DNA of 64,000 nucleotides from Pseudonocardia autotrophica (GCF_003945385.1 NZ_AP018920.1:1860001-1924000), one strand, 5' to 3'; counted from the stretch's first letter, positions 1 through 8,647 are shown. Numbers and translations are program-made. Notes: generated from the letters alone by a model not told the origin.

Positions 1-160
1 GGAAGGTGCGCAGGCGCTCCTCGGCGGGGCCGAGGTCCTCCTCCGGGTACATCGGTCGCAGCACGTCGTCCCGAGCGACCTCCTCGTAGAACCGGTGGAC
101 GATCCGGTGGAAGACCGGAGCGCCGCCCACCTCGGCGTAGAAGTTCTGCGGTGCACTCAC
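1..160 (-). CDS. glbO: Group II truncated haemoglobin, partial at window edge
   Basis: A haem protein of the 2-on-2 globin family, which binds oxygen and ligands in the cytoplasm. Only the first ~53 codons are present, reading leftward off the window edge. The translation begins [13 protein letters not shown], continues with [13 protein letters not shown] and [14 protein letters not shown], and matches the N-terminus of mycobacterial GlbO, including the conserved FY...VGG and the YPE-DL-AEERL segment. I chose the GTG at 160; an ATG three bases further upstream is out of frame and stops at once. It lies 23 bases downstream of the MscS stop on the same strand and may be cotranscribed with it. 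The distal part, with the proximal histidine, is outside the window. Confidence 0.88.
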   Translation of the reverse strand, partial: MSAPQNFYAEVGGAPVFHRIVHRFYEEVARDDVLRPMYPEEDLGPAEERLRTF

Positions 161-183
161 GTCGTCATCGTCTCAGCTCGGTC

Positions 184-1221
184 TCAGCCCTGCCGCTGGG
201 CGCGCCCGTCCAGGGCTGCGGTGGGGAACAGCATCGGTCGCGGGATGCCGTGATCGTCGAACGCGTCGGTGATCGCGCCGTTCAGTGCGCGCTGCACCGC
301 CCACTGACGGCCCGGCTTGACCCGGACGGTGAGCCGCAGCGTGATGCCCTCCGGGCTGATCCGGTCGACGCCGAGCACCTCGGGTGGTTCGAGGACGTCA
401 CCGGCGATGTCGTCCTGGGCTGCCCGCGCGGTCGCGGTGGCACCGGCCAGCTCGGTTGCCTGCTCGACGTCGGCGCTGTGCGCGATCGGCAGGTCCACCA
501 CGGCGACGGCGTAGCCCTGGCTCATGTTGCCCACGCGCAGGATCTCACCGTTGCGGACGTACCAGACGGTGCCCTGCAGATCGCGGATCGTGGTGATCCG
601 CAGGCCGACCGCCTCGACGGTGCCGACCGCCTCGCCGACGTCGACGATGTCGCCGACCCCGTACTGGTCCTCGAGCAGCATGAACATGCCGGACAGGAAG
701 TCGCGCACCAGGTTCTGCGCGCCGAAACCGATGGCCAGGCCGAGCACCCCGGCGCCCGCGAGCAGCGGGCCCAGCGGGTAGCCGAGCTCGTTCATCACCA
801 TCATCACCGCGACCAGCAGCACCACCGCGGAGACGATCGAGCGCAGTACCGACCCGATGGTGCGGGCGCGCTGCATCCGGCGCTGGGCACCGGGGGCGTC
901 GCCGCTGCCGCGCCCGTCGGCGGGGGCGCGGCGCAGCCGCCGGGCCCGCCCGGCGAGCGCGGTGAAGGCGCCGTTGGTGGCGCCGTTGACCATCCGCGCG
1001 ATCCCGCGGTGCGCCAGCCAGCGCACCAGGACCGCGATCAGGATGATCGAGGTGATCGAGACCGTGCGGCCGACGATGACATCGGCGTGCTGGGCGATGA
1101 AGTCGTTGTTGGTCCAGCGGTACAGCGTCGCGCACCAGGACCCCGGGTCCTGGGTGCACTGCGGCATGAGTGCGCTGGTGAGACCCGGTGCGGGGACCGG
1201 CGGGATGACCGTGTTGATCAC
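184..1221 (-). CDS. MscS-family small-conductance mechanosensitive channel
   Basis: A 345-residue membrane protein of the MscS family, which opens under membrane tension to release solutes. There is a hydrophobic N-terminal helix near residue 45-65, a second near 125-145, then a glycine/alanine-rich pore helix (about 150-170, GVLGLAIGFGAQNLVRDF) typical of TM3, followed by the beta domain with QYGVGDIVDVGEAVGTVEAVGLRITTIRD-like features in order. The GTG start has a strong GAGGAGG ribosome site four bases before it. It is downstream of the flavin-fold gene and upstream of glbO on the same strand. The osmotic role is inferred from family membership. Confidence 0.9.
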   Translation of the reverse strand: MINTVIPPVPAPGLTSALMPQCTQDPGSWCATLYRWTNNDFIAQHADVIVGRTVSITSIILIAVLVRWLAHRGIARMVNGATNGAFTALAGRARRLRRAPADGRGSGDAPGAQRRMQRARTIGSVLRSIVSAVVLLVAVMMVMNELGYPLGPLLAGAGVLGLAIGFGAQNLVRDFLSGMFMLLEDQYGVGDIVDVGEAVGTVEAVGLRITTIRDLQGTVWYVRNGEILRVGNMSQGYAVAVVDLPIAHSADVEQATELAGATATARAAQDDIAGDVLEPPEVLGVDRISPEGITLRLTVRVKPGRQWAVQRALNGAITDAFDDHGIPRPMLFPTAALDGRAQRQG

Positions 1222-1329
1222 GCGTCCTCCTCGGGGGCGGTGAGGGCTGCGTCGGCGCGACCCGCGGGACGGCGCTCGCCGGACGTCACCGACCGGGGTG
1301 CCCGGCGGATCGCGTGACCCGAGACTACG

Positions 1330-1983
1330 TCACCCGGACCGGTGGTCCGCAGCACCCAGGTGCGCCGGCAGGACGTGGTGTTCCGGCAGGTCGGGGGCCG
1401 GTTGCGGCGCGTCGAACACGGTGCGCACCGGGACCACCCCGCACCAGGCGAGGTCGGCCTCGACATCCGGGGCATCGTCCGACGGTGGGCCGGAGCGGCG
1501 CTTCACGCTGGCCTCGGTCAGGTCGAGCGCGAACAGCGCGGTCGCGGCGAGCTCGCGCCGGTCCGGCTGCCGTGCGTGGTCCCAGGCGCCCGGGGTGAGG
1601 TGCTCGACGATCGCGCGCAGCCCGTCCCACTTCTCGGCGGGGTCGGTGACTCGGCGGGCGGTCCCGTGCACGACGGCGCTGCGGTAGTTCATCGAGAAGT
1701 TCATCACCGCCCTGGCGTGCACGATCCCGTCGAGCTGGGTGACGGCGACGGAGCAGGGCAGCTCGTCGGCGCGCAGCCAGCCCGCTCCGGTGGATCCGTG
1801 CAGGTAGAGGGTGTCGCCCGCGCGTCCGTAGGCGGTGGGGAGCACGACCGGGGCGCCGTCACGGACGAACCCGACGTGGCAGACCAGGCCCTCGTCGAGC
1901 AGGGCGTGCAGCTCGGCGGGATCGGTGGCGGCGCGGTCGGGCTTGCGGCCCAGGGTGCTGCGGGTGGTGGGGGAGAGCGTCAC
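1330..1983 (-). CDS. Pyridoxamine 5'-phosphate oxidase-fold family protein
   Basis: A 217-residue protein of the split-barrel flavin-binding family. Visible marks are GLVCHVGFVRDGAPVVLPT, YLHGSTGAGWLR, the VTQLDGIVHAR strand and the MNYRSAVVHGTAR segment, as in the Nim/PNPOx-like group often encoded next to MocR regulators. I place the start at the GTG of 1983, because the reading frame stays open upstream without conserved content and overlaps the divergent MocR gene. The 72-base gap to that regulator suggests that the regulator controls it. The substrate is unknown; an FMN- or F420-linked reductase or a pyridoxine-related oxidase are both possible. Confidence 0.85.
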   Translation of the reverse strand: MTLSPTTRSTLGRKPDRAATDPAELHALLDEGLVCHVGFVRDGAPVVLPTAYGRAGDTLYLHGSTGAGWLRADELPCSVAVTQLDGIVHARAVMNFSMNYRSAVVHGTARRVTDPAEKWDGLRAIVEHLTPGAWDHARQPDRRELAATALFALDLTEASVKRRSGPPSDDAPDVEADLAWCGVVPVRTVFDAPQPAPDLPEHHVLPAHLGAADHRSG

Positions 1984-2020
1984 GCGGCCAGCGTGCCCGG
2001 AGGTAGTGGCATCCTGGAAC

Positions 2021-2054
2021 GGCCAATCCTGCGCTGATCGGAAAGGCCGATTCC
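2021..2054. promoter_or_regulatory. Possible MocR direct-repeat operator in divergent promoter
   Basis: Two similar blocks, GGCCAATCC at 2021-2029 and GGCCGATTCC at 2045-2054, lie in direct orientation 24 bases apart, between the divergent flavin-fold gene and the MocR gene. MocR/PdxR-type regulators are known to bind direct repeats in the promoter of their target. The match is short and imperfect, so this is a suggestion only. Confidence 0.3.
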
Positions 2055-2055
2055 G

Positions 2056-3414
2056 ATGGACGTCCCCCCGCTCCCACTCGACCGCGGCTCGCCGGTGCCG
2101 CTCGCGGTGCAGCTCGCCGACGGTCTGCGCGGGGCGGCGGTCGGCGGGATGCTGCGGCCCGGTGACCGGCTGCCATCGACCCGGGCGCTGGCGACCGCAC
2201 TGGGGGTGAGCCGGACGGTCACCGCCGCCGCCTTCGACCAGCTGCTCGCGGAGGGCTGGGTGGCCGGCCGCGTGGGGGCCGGCACCTACGTCACCGCCCT
2301 GCCGGTGGGCCTGCCGGGTGGCGCCGACCGGCCGGCGGCGGCCGGTGCGGAGCGGGCACCCGGCCCGGCCGGGGCCGGTGTGCCCGACGCGCTCGATCCC
2401 GGCCGGCCGTGTGTCGCGGCCCTGGACCGGGCGATGTGGCGCCGCGCGTGGCGGGCCGCCGCCGATCCGGAACCCGACGACGCACCGCGGCCGGACGGCC
2501 TGTCCGGGTTCCACACCGCCGTCGTCGAGCACCTGCTGCGGCACCGCGGGCTGGCCCCGGACGACGTGCTCAGTACCGCGGGCACCTCGGCCGCGGTCGC
2601 CGAGCTGGCCCGGCTGCTGCCCGCCGGCGCCCGGGTCGCGGTCGAGGAGCCCGGCTACCGGCGCGCGGTCTCCGCACTGCGCGCCGCCGGGCTGCGGATC
2701 GTGCCCGTCCCGGTGGACGACGACGGCCTGGTCGTCGACGCCGTCCCGGCCGGCTGCGCGGCCGTGTACGTCACCCCGGCGCACCAGTTCCCGACCGCGG
2801 TGCGGATGCCCGCGGCGCGCCGGGTCGCGCTGGTCGAGCGGGCCCGGGAGGAGGGCTTCCTGATCATCGAGGACGACTACGACGGCGAGCTCCGCTACGA
2901 CGTCGCGCCGCTGCCGCTGCTGGCCGCGCTCGCCCCGGACCGGGTGGTGCACCTCGGCACCGCCAGCAAGATCGTCAGCCCGACGCTGGGCGTCGGCTGG
3001 GCGCTCGCCCCGGCGCCGGTGCTCGCCGCGTGGCGGGACCTGCGCGACCGGACCGGGACCAGGCCGTCGCCCGCCGGGCAGCGGGTGCTGATCGCGATGG
3101 CCCGGCACGGCGACCTGTCCCGGCACCTGCGGCGGCTGCGCCGGGAGCTGCGCGAGCGGCGGGCCCTGGTGCTCGCCGCCGCGGCCGGGGCCGGCTGGCG
3201 GGCGCACGGCGACCCGGCCGGGGCGCATCTCGTACTGCGCGGGTTCGCCGGGACCGAGGCTGCGCTGATCGCCGCTGCCGCCGGGCGCGGGATCGTGGTC
3301 CGCGGTCTGGCCGAGTACCACGACGGGCCGCCGCGGACGTCCGGGCTGGTGGTCGGCTACGCCGCGGGTACCCGGGCCGACCTGCGCCGCGCGCTGGCCC
3401 GGCTGACCGGCTGA
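2056..3414 (+). CDS. MocR-family transcriptional regulator (GntR DNA-binding plus aminotransferase-like domain)
   Basis: A 452-residue two-domain regulator. Residues ~8-75 form a GntR winged helix (LRPGDRLPSTRALATALGVSRTVTAAAFDQL); the remainder is a fold-type I aminotransferase domain with the EDDYDGELRYD motif and the PLP-lysine region GTASKIVSPTLGVGW. Proteins of this type bind PLP and control vitamin B6, GABA or amino-acid genes rather than acting as enzymes. It is divergent from the flavin-fold protein at 1330-1983, the usual arrangement for a PdxR-like pair. The alanine-rich linker at ~85-115 is typical. The effector and direction of control cannot be read from the sequence. Confidence 0.92.
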   Translation: MDVPPLPLDRGSPVPLAVQLADGLRGAAVGGMLRPGDRLPSTRALATALGVSRTVTAAAFDQLLAEGWVAGRVGAGTYVTALPVGLPGGADRPAAAGAERAPGPAGAGVPDALDPGRPCVAALDRAMWRRAWRAAADPEPDDAPRPDGLSGFHTAVVEHLLRHRGLAPDDVLSTAGTSAAVAELARLLPAGARVAVEEPGYRRAVSALRAAGLRIVPVPVDDDGLVVDAVPAGCAAVYVTPAHQFPTAVRMPAARRVALVERAREEGFLIIEDDYDGELRYDVAPLPLLAALAPDRVVHLGTASKIVSPTLGVGWALAPAPVLAAWRDLRDRTGTRPSPAGQRVLIAMARHGDLSRHLRRLRRELRERRALVLAAAAGAGWRAHGDPAGAHLVLRGFAGTEAALIAAAAGRGIVVRGLAEYHDGPPRTSGLVVGYAAGTRADLRRALARLTG

Positions 3415-3436
3415 TCGGGCGTGCGGCGGGGCCGCC

Positions 3437-3442
3437 TACCCT
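3437..3442 (+). promoter_or_regulatory. Candidate leaderless -10 box (TACCCT) for ddlA
   Basis: TACCCT ends 8 bases before the ATG of ddlA at 3451 and no convincing ribosome site precedes the ATG. In actinobacteria a TAnnnT hexamer at this distance typically marks a leaderless transcript that starts at the start codon. Confidence 0.45.
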
Positions 3443-3450
3443 CGGAGCCC

Positions 3451-4530
3451 ATGAGTTCCGAGCGGGTCAGGGTGGCTGTCGTCTTCGGCGGCCGCAGTTC
3501 CGAGCACGCGATCAGCTGCGTCTCCGCGGGCAGCGTGCTGACCCACCTGGACCGGGACCGGTTCGAGGTGATCCCGGTCGGCATCAGCCGTGACGGCGCC
3601 TGGGTCGTCGGGCCGGGCGACCCGGAGCAGCTGACGATCTCCGGACGCACCCTGCCCGAGGTCGACGCCGGCGCGGACGCACTGGTCCTCCCCGGGGAGC
3701 CCGGGCGCGGCCTGGTCCGGCTGGACGCCGGGCGGGCCGGCGAGGCGCTCGCCGACATCGACGTCGTGTTCCCGATCCTGCACGGCGCGTTCGGTGAGGA
3801 CGGCACCGTGCAGGGGCTGCTGGAGATGGCCGGCGTGCCCTACGTCGGCGCCGGTGTGCTCGCGTCCGCGGTCGGGATGGACAAGGAGTTCGCCAAGAAG
3901 CTGCTGCGCGCGGAGGGCCTGGACGTCGCCGAGGGCGTCGTGCTCCGGCCGGGCACCGACATCGGCTTCGCCGACCGCGACCGGCTCGGGCTGCCGCTGT
4001 TCGTCAAGCCGGCCCGCGCCGGATCGTCGATGGGGGTGAGCCGGGTGACCGACCCGGCCGCGCTGGACGCCGCGATCGCCCAGGCCCGCCTGCACGACCC
4101 GAAGGTGCTGGTCGAGGCCGCCGTGCCGGGCCGCGAGGTGGAGTGCGCGGTGCTGGAGTTCCCGGACGGCAGCGTCCGGGCCAGCCTGCCCGCCGGGCTC
4201 CGCTACTCCGGCGAGTTCTACGACTTCGACTCCAAGTACCTCGACGTCTCCGAGCTGGACATACCGGCGAAGCTGGACGACGAGATCACCGAGTCGGTGC
4301 GCTGGAAGGCGATCACCGCGTTCCGGGCGCTGGACGTGCAGGGGCTGGCCCGGGTCGACTTCTTCGTGACCGACGAGGGCGCGATCACGGTGAACGAGGT
4401 CAACACGATGCCCGGGTTCACCGCCAGCTCGGCGTTCCCCAAGATGTGGGCGGTGACCGGGCTCGACTACCCCGAGCTGCTGACGACGCTGGTCGAGACC
4501 GCGCTGCGGCGGGGGACCGGCCTGCGGTAG
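3451..4530 (+). CDS. ddlA: D-alanine--D-alanine ligase
   Basis: This cytoplasmic ATP-grasp enzyme makes D-Ala-D-Ala for the peptidoglycan stem peptide. It is 359 residues, the normal length. Seen in order: [20 protein letters not shown] (N-terminal D-Ala site), [47 protein letters not shown] (ATP loop), and [24 protein letters not shown] (Mg and D-Ala binding). I start at the ATG of 3451, where homology begins; an in-frame GTG at 3421 would add ten unconserved residues. A TACCCT box 8 bases upstream suggests leaderless transcription. It is convergent, with no gap, with the DUF3515 gene, its usual neighbour in actinobacteria. Confidence 0.97.
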   Translation: MSSERVRVAVVFGGRSSEHAISCVSAGSVLTHLDRDRFEVIPVGISRDGAWVVGPGDPEQLTISGRTLPEVDAGADALVLPGEPGRGLVRLDAGRAGEALADIDVVFPILHGAFGEDGTVQGLLEMAGVPYVGAGVLASAVGMDKEFAKKLLRAEGLDVAEGVVLRPGTDIGFADRDRLGLPLFVKPARAGSSMGVSRVTDPAALDAAIAQARLHDPKVLVEAAVPGREVECAVLEFPDGSVRASLPAGLRYSGEFYDFDSKYLDVSELDIPAKLDDEITESVRWKAITAFRALDVQGLARVDFFVTDEGAITVNEVNTMPGFTASSAFPKMWAVTGLDYPELLTTLVETALRRGTGLR

Positions 4531-5073
4531 CTACCGCACCTGCACCGGCTGCCCTGGCAGGGTGGCGCCGACCGCGTCGGCGACCGCCTGCAGCGGGCCC
4601 GGCCCGGTCTCGGTGGGAGCGCTGAGCTCCAGGTACACCTCGCGGTCGACGACGGCGTAGGTGTCCGAACGGGCGTCCGGCGCGCCGGTCAGCGGCAGCC
4701 AGTTCACCCCGTTGACGACGATCAGCGGCGAGGTCGGCCCCAGCTCCGCCGGCCGCTCGGTGCCGCAGCGCAGCACCACCGGCTCCGGCTCGGCCGCCCA
4801 GACCAGGGCGCCCGGTGTGTCGGGGGCCTGCTCGCGGCCCACCATCGGCGGATCGCCGGGGAGCTCGGCCGGGAGCGCGTCGAGCACGGCGCGGCAGGCG
4901 GGGGTGGCAGCCTGCGGTGCCGCGACGGCGGGCAGCGAGATCGGCCCGGTGTCCGGGCCTGCGGTGAGCCGGGTGTGGATGCCGAGCCCGGCGACGACGA
5001 GCGCCAGCAGCAGGGGCAGGGCGACGGCCACCGCGGTGAACGGTGGGACGCGTCGGTTCCCGGCCCCTGCCAC
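4531..5073 (-). CDS. DUF3515 family membrane-anchored protein
   Basis: A 180-residue protein with one N-terminal transmembrane helix (about residues 12-32, VAVALPLLLALVVAGLGI) and an extracytoplasmic domain with two cysteines (ATPACRAVLDALP and VVLRCGTER) that could form a disulphide. This is the actinobacterial DUF3515 family, of unknown function, which habitually sits beside ddlA and thiL as it does here. Its stop codon directly abuts the stop of ddlA on the opposite strand. Confidence 0.88.
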   Translation of the reverse strand: MAGAGNRRVPPFTAVAVALPLLLALVVAGLGIHTRLTAGPDTGPISLPAVAAPQAATPACRAVLDALPAELPGDPPMVGREQAPDTPGALVWAAEPEPVVLRCGTERPAELGPTSPLIVVNGVNWLPLTGAPDARSDTYAVVDREVYLELSAPTETGPGPLQAVADAVGATLPGQPVQVR

Positions 5074-5087
5074 GGTCGCGGGCCGGA

Positions 5088-5324
5088 TCAGTTGAGCTTG
5101 ACCACGGGGCAGGTGAGCGTGCGGGTGATCCCGTTCACGTTCTGCACCCGTGCGACGACGAGCCGGCCGAGCTCGTCGACGTCGTCGGCCTCGGCGCGCA
5201 CGATCACGTCGTACGGTCCGGTGACGTCCTCCGCCGAGATGACCCCCGGCAGGCCTCCGATCTCGGAGGCGACGGAGGCGGCCTTGCCGACCTCCGTCTG
5301 GACGAGGATGTATGCCTGCACCAC
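5088..5324 (-). CDS. Stand-alone Lrp/AsnC ligand-binding (RAM) domain protein
   Basis: A 78-residue protein consisting only of the alpha/beta RAM domain of Lrp/AsnC regulators: AYILVQTEVGKAASVASEI, GVISAEDVTGPYDVIVRAEADDVDEL, then VARVQNVNGITRTLTCPVV. The helix-turn-helix domain is absent, so it cannot bind DNA by itself in the usual way. Such single-domain proteins oligomerise and may sense amino acids. The GTG at 5324 is preceded by GGAAAGGGG six bases upstream. It is divergent from thiL with about 85 bases between, and follows the family's usual position near ddlA-thiL. Confidence 0.88.
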   Translation of the reverse strand: MVQAYILVQTEVGKAASVASEIGGLPGVISAEDVTGPYDVIVRAEADDVDELGRLVVARVQNVNGITRTLTCPVVKLN

Positions 5325-5409
5325 GGCGTGCCCCTTTCCGGTACGTGCCGCCCTGCCGGATGGTTGACGGCAGGAATGTCGGACGCCGAACCTACCGGAG
5401 GCAGCCCCC

Positions 5410-6411
5410 GTGTCCCCATCCGCGATCACGCCCGAGGGCGGTTCCGAGGCGAGCGTCTCATTGAGGGAGGTGGGTGAGTTCCGGGTGATCGACCGGATCA
5501 CCACCGACCGTGTCCAGCCGGACACCACCCTGCTGGGGCCCGGCGACGACTCGGCGGTCGTCGCCGCCCCGGACGGACGGGTGGTGGCCTGCACCGATGT
5601 CCTCGTCGAGGGCGTGCACTTCCGGCTGGACTGGTCCACCCCCGAGCAGGTGGGCCGCAAGGCGGCCGCGGCGAACATGGCCGATGTGGCCGCGATGGGC
5701 GCGGTGCCCACCTCGTTGCTGGTCGGGCTGGCCTGCCCGTCCGAGACGCCCGCGAAGCAGCTCGAGGAGCTGGCCGACGGCCTGTGGGCGGAGGCGTCGT
5801 CGGCGGGTGCCGGGCTGGTCGGAGGCGACCTGACGTCGGGGCCGGTGATGGTGGTGTCGGTCACCGCGCTCGGGTCGTTGCAGGGCCGGGAGCCGGTGCT
5901 GCGGTCCGGCGCCCGGCCGGGTGACCGGGTCGCGGTGTGCGGACGGCTGGGCTGGTCGGCGGCCGGGCTGGCGGTGCTCGGCCGCGGGTTCCGGTCGCCG
6001 GCGGAGCTGGTGAACGCGCACCGGGTGCCCGTTCCGCCCTACGCCGCCGGTCCGGCGGCGGCGGCCGCCGGTGCCACCTCGATGATCGACGTGTCGGACG
6101 GGCTGCTGGCCGATCTGGCGCACGTGGCGCGCGCCTCCGCGGTGGCGGTGCGGTTGCGGTCGCGGGCGTTCACGGTCCCGGCCAGACTGGCCGAGATCGG
6201 CTCCGCGCTCGGTCTGGACCCGCTGCGCTGGCTGCTCACCGGGGGCGAGGACCACGCGCTGGTCGCGACGTTCCCGCCGGACACGGCGCTGCCGGCGGAC
6301 TGGGCCGAGGTGGGCACGGTGGAGCCGGCCGACTCCGCCGGCCCGGAGGTCACGGTGGACGGGCGGCCCTACGACGGCGACGCCGGATGGATCCACTTCG
6401 CGAAATATTGA
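5410..6411 (+). CDS. thiL: Thiamine-monophosphate kinase
   Basis: This enzyme phosphorylates thiamine monophosphate to thiamine diphosphate with ATP, the last step of cofactor synthesis. The protein is 333 residues. Visible ThiL marks are GPGDDSAVVAAPDGRVVACTD, VEGVHFRLDWSTPEQVGRKAAAANMADVAAMGA, LVGGDLTSGPVMVVSVTALG, the SMIDVSDGLLADLAHVAR metal-binding motif and WLLTGGEDHALVATFP. The GTG start has a GGAGG site eight bases upstream. A 100-base gap with no obvious structure separates it from the downstream permease, and the promoter region is shared with the Lrp-domain gene. No TPP riboswitch motif was found here. Confidence 0.95.
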   Translation: MSPSAITPEGGSEASVSLREVGEFRVIDRITTDRVQPDTTLLGPGDDSAVVAAPDGRVVACTDVLVEGVHFRLDWSTPEQVGRKAAAANMADVAAMGAVPTSLLVGLACPSETPAKQLEELADGLWAEASSAGAGLVGGDLTSGPVMVVSVTALGSLQGREPVLRSGARPGDRVAVCGRLGWSAAGLAVLGRGFRSPAELVNAHRVPVPPYAAGPAAAAAGATSMIDVSDGLLADLAHVARASAVAVRLRSRAFTVPARLAEIGSALGLDPLRWLLTGGEDHALVATFPPDTALPADWAEVGTVEPADSAGPEVTVDGRPYDGDAGWIHFAKY

Positions 6412-6517
6412 TTCCACGGGGGCTTGCGAGTGCGCCTGTTCGGGTGACAGGGTCCTTGACGTTCGTGTTGATTCGGGCGTTCTGTCCGGATAATCCGCCA
6501 CACGAGGAGATGTCACC

Positions 6518-8284
6518 GTGGACAACCTGGGCGTGCTCAGCCTGCTGGCGCTCACCCCGATCCTCGTCGTCGCGATCCTGCTCGTCGGCCTGCGCTGGCC
6601 GGCGAAGTACGCGATGCCGCTGGGCTTCGTGGTCGCGGCGCTGATCGGCGCACTGGTGTGGGGGATGGACACCACCACGATCGCCGCCGCCTCCCTGGAG
6701 GGGCTGGTGATCGCGGGCGGGCTGCTCTACATCATCTTCGGTGCCCTGCTGCTGTTGCAGACGCTCACCCAGAGCGGGGCGCTGGCCACCATCCGTTCCG
6801 GCTTCACCAGCATCAGTGGTGACCGCCGGGTCCAGGCGATCATCATCGGCTGGTTGTTCGGGTCGTTCATCGAGGGGGCCGCCGGCTTCGGCGCACCGGC
6901 CGCGGTGATCGCGCCGCTGCTGCTCGCGCTCGGCTTCCCGGCGCTGGCCGCGGTGCTGGTCGGCATGGTCATCCAGTCCACCCCGGTCAGCTTCGGTGCG
7001 GCCGGCACACCGGTGCTCACCGGTATCGGCCAAGGGCTCTCCGGATCACCCGAGGTGGACGCCCGGATGGCCGTGCTCGGGCTGGACCAGGCCGGCTACC
7101 TCTCGCAGATCGGGTTCCAGGTCGCCGCGCTGCACGCCGTCGCCGGCACCCTGATCCCGCTGTTCCTGGTCTGCCTGCTGACCCGCTTCTTCGGCGCGAA
7201 CCGCAGCTTCGCCGAGGGCCTGGCGATCTGGCCGTTCGCGCTCTACGCCGCGTTCGCGATGACCGTCCCGTCGGTGCTCGTCGCCGGGCTGCTCGGCCCG
7301 GAGTTCCCGTCGCTGCTCGGCGGCCTGATCGGGCTGGCACTGGTGATGTTCACCTCCAGCCGCGGATTCCTGATGCCCGAGCGGAACTGGGACTTCCCGC
7401 CGCGCGAGCAGTGGCTGGACCGCTGGATCGGCAACATCGAGCCGGACACCTCGGTCGCCGGCACCCGGATGAGCACCTGGCTGGCCTGGCTGCCCTACGT
7501 CCTCGTCGCCGCGATCCTGGTGCTCACCCGGACCATCGAGCCGATCAAGGAGGCGCTGCAGGCCGTGGCGATCGGCCCGTCCGACATCCTCGGAACCGGC
7601 ATCGCCGCCGACGTGCAGGTGCTGTACTCGCCGGGCGGGATCTTCCTGCTGGTCTGCCTGATCACCTACGTGATGCACCGGATGAACGGGCGGAAGATCG
7701 CCCGGTCCTGGACGGTGTCGGCGGGCCAGCTCGCCGGCGCGGCGGTCGCCCTGCTGTTCGCGGTGCCGCTGGTCCGGATCCTGATCAACTCCGGCGCCGA
7801 GTTCAACACCACCGGGCTGGACAGTATGCCGCTGACCCTCGCCGAGGGCGCGGCCAGCCTGGCCGGGACGTCGTGGCCGATCCTGGCGCCCTGGATCGGT
7901 GCGCTCGGTGCGTTCGTCGCGGGCAGCAACACGGTGTCGAATCTGACGTTCGCGCTGTTCCAGTTCGCCACCGCGGAGAACACCGGCGCCGTGCCGGAGA
8001 CCGTCGTCGCCACCCAGGCGGTCGGCGGCGCGGCGGGCAACATGGTGACCGTGCACAACATCGTCGCGGCATCGGCGACGGTCGGCCTGCTCGGCAAGGA
8101 GGGCGACGTCATCCGGATGACGATCCTGCCGACGATCTACTACTGCCTGCTCACCGGTGGACTGTCGTTCGTGCTGATCTACGGGCTCGGCTTCAACATC
8201 GGTACCGCGCTGCTGGCGCTGGTGCTGATGACACTGGCCGCGGTCGTCGTCGGGCTGCGCCGGTCGATGCCGGTCCGGACCTGA
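6518..8284 (+). CDS. lctP: L-lactate/glycolate permease (LctP family), copy 1
   Basis: A 588-residue integral membrane carrier of the LctP family, which takes up lactate or glycolate with protons. It has about 13-14 hydrophobic helices and the family signatures IIGWLFGSFIEGAAGFGAPAA, VIQSTPVSFGAAGTPVLTGI and GAFVAGSNTVSNLTFALFQFA plus the closing QAVGGAAGNMVTVHNIVAASA. The GTG start is preceded by GAGGAGA seven bases upstream. It begins a block rich in glycolate/lactate functions; a divergent paralogue lies at 9244-10929. A palindrome at 8332-8355 may end its transcript. The preferred substrate, lactate or glycolate, cannot be decided from sequence. Confidence 0.93.
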   Translation: MDNLGVLSLLALTPILVVAILLVGLRWPAKYAMPLGFVVAALIGALVWGMDTTTIAAASLEGLVIAGGLLYIIFGALLLLQTLTQSGALATIRSGFTSISGDRRVQAIIIGWLFGSFIEGAAGFGAPAAVIAPLLLALGFPALAAVLVGMVIQSTPVSFGAAGTPVLTGIGQGLSGSPEVDARMAVLGLDQAGYLSQIGFQVAALHAVAGTLIPLFLVCLLTRFFGANRSFAEGLAIWPFALYAAFAMTVPSVLVAGLLGPEFPSLLGGLIGLALVMFTSSRGFLMPERNWDFPPREQWLDRWIGNIEPDTSVAGTRMSTWLAWLPYVLVAAILVLTRTIEPIKEALQAVAIGPSDILGTGIAADVQVLYSPGGIFLLVCLITYVMHRMNGRKIARSWTVSAGQLAGAAVALLFAVPLVRILINSGAEFNTTGLDSMPLTLAEGAASLAGTSWPILAPWIGALGAFVAGSNTVSNLTFALFQFATAENTGAVPETVVATQAVGGAAGNMVTVHNIVAASATVGLLGKEGDVIRMTILPTIYYCLLTGGLSFVLIYGLGFNIGTALLALVLMTLAAVVVGLRRSMPVRT

Positions 8285-8331
8285 CCCGACCGGGCCTCGG
8301 CCACAACCGGCCACACCCGGACGCACGTCGG

Positions 8332-8355
8332 CCCGGTCACGCATGCGTGACCGGG
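8332..8355. repeat. Perfect 24-bp palindrome downstream of lctP
   Basis: CCCGGTCACGCA is followed immediately by its exact reverse complement, giving 12-base arms with no spacer. It begins 48 bases after the lctP stop. It could fold as a nine-pair hairpin with a GCATGC loop and end the lctP transcript, or be a dimeric protein-binding site. No T-run follows, as is usual in this genome. Confidence 0.6.
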
Positions 8356-8392
8356 ACGGTGTCGGTGCGGGGTGCTCCGGGGGGAGCGCCGT

Positions 8393-8647
8393 TCAGCTGC
8401 CGCGGCGCCAGAACAGCAGGACCCGGCGGAGCCGCCCGCGCAGCCGCGGGTGCCCGGGAACGGAGCGCTGTGGCGTCGGGAACTGCCGGAACTCCGGCGG
8501 CGGTGGGGTCATGCCCGCTGCCGGAAGGGTCGGCGGGTCCATCGCGACGAGGGTCTGCGGGAAATGACGGGCGGACGGGGTCACGGACTGCTCCACGACC
8601 GCTCCATCGCCCTGAGTGGTCGTTCCGTTACCGGTGGTCTGCCGCAC
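8393..8647 (-). CDS. Small hypothetical protein, 84 residues
   Basis: I do not recognise this protein. The GTG start at 8647 has a strong GAGGAGG ribosome site four bases upstream, the main reason to call it. The N-terminal half is polar and the C-terminal third is proline-rich (TPPPPEFRQFPTP) and ends in a strongly basic RGRLRRVLLFWRRGS. It has no cysteine and no membrane helix. It lies alone between the two lctP paralogues and is read toward lctP copy 1, convergent with it. No peptide-modifying enzyme is nearby, so a modified-peptide precursor is not indicated. Confidence 0.45.
   Translation of the reverse strand: MRQTTGNGTTTQGDGAVVEQSVTPSARHFPQTLVAMDPPTLPAAGMTPPPPEFRQFPTPQRSVPGHPRLRGRLRRVLLFWRRGS

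Noticed and set aside
1984..3321. N-terminal extension of the flavin-fold protein across the MocR gene
   Set aside because: The upstream part is antisense to MocR and lacks conservation; the GTG at 1983 gives a normal family length and a sensible divergent promoter.
5325..5409. TPP riboswitch before thiL
   Set aside because: The 85-base gap is too short and has no THI-box core; the gene has a plain promoter shared with the Lrp-domain gene.
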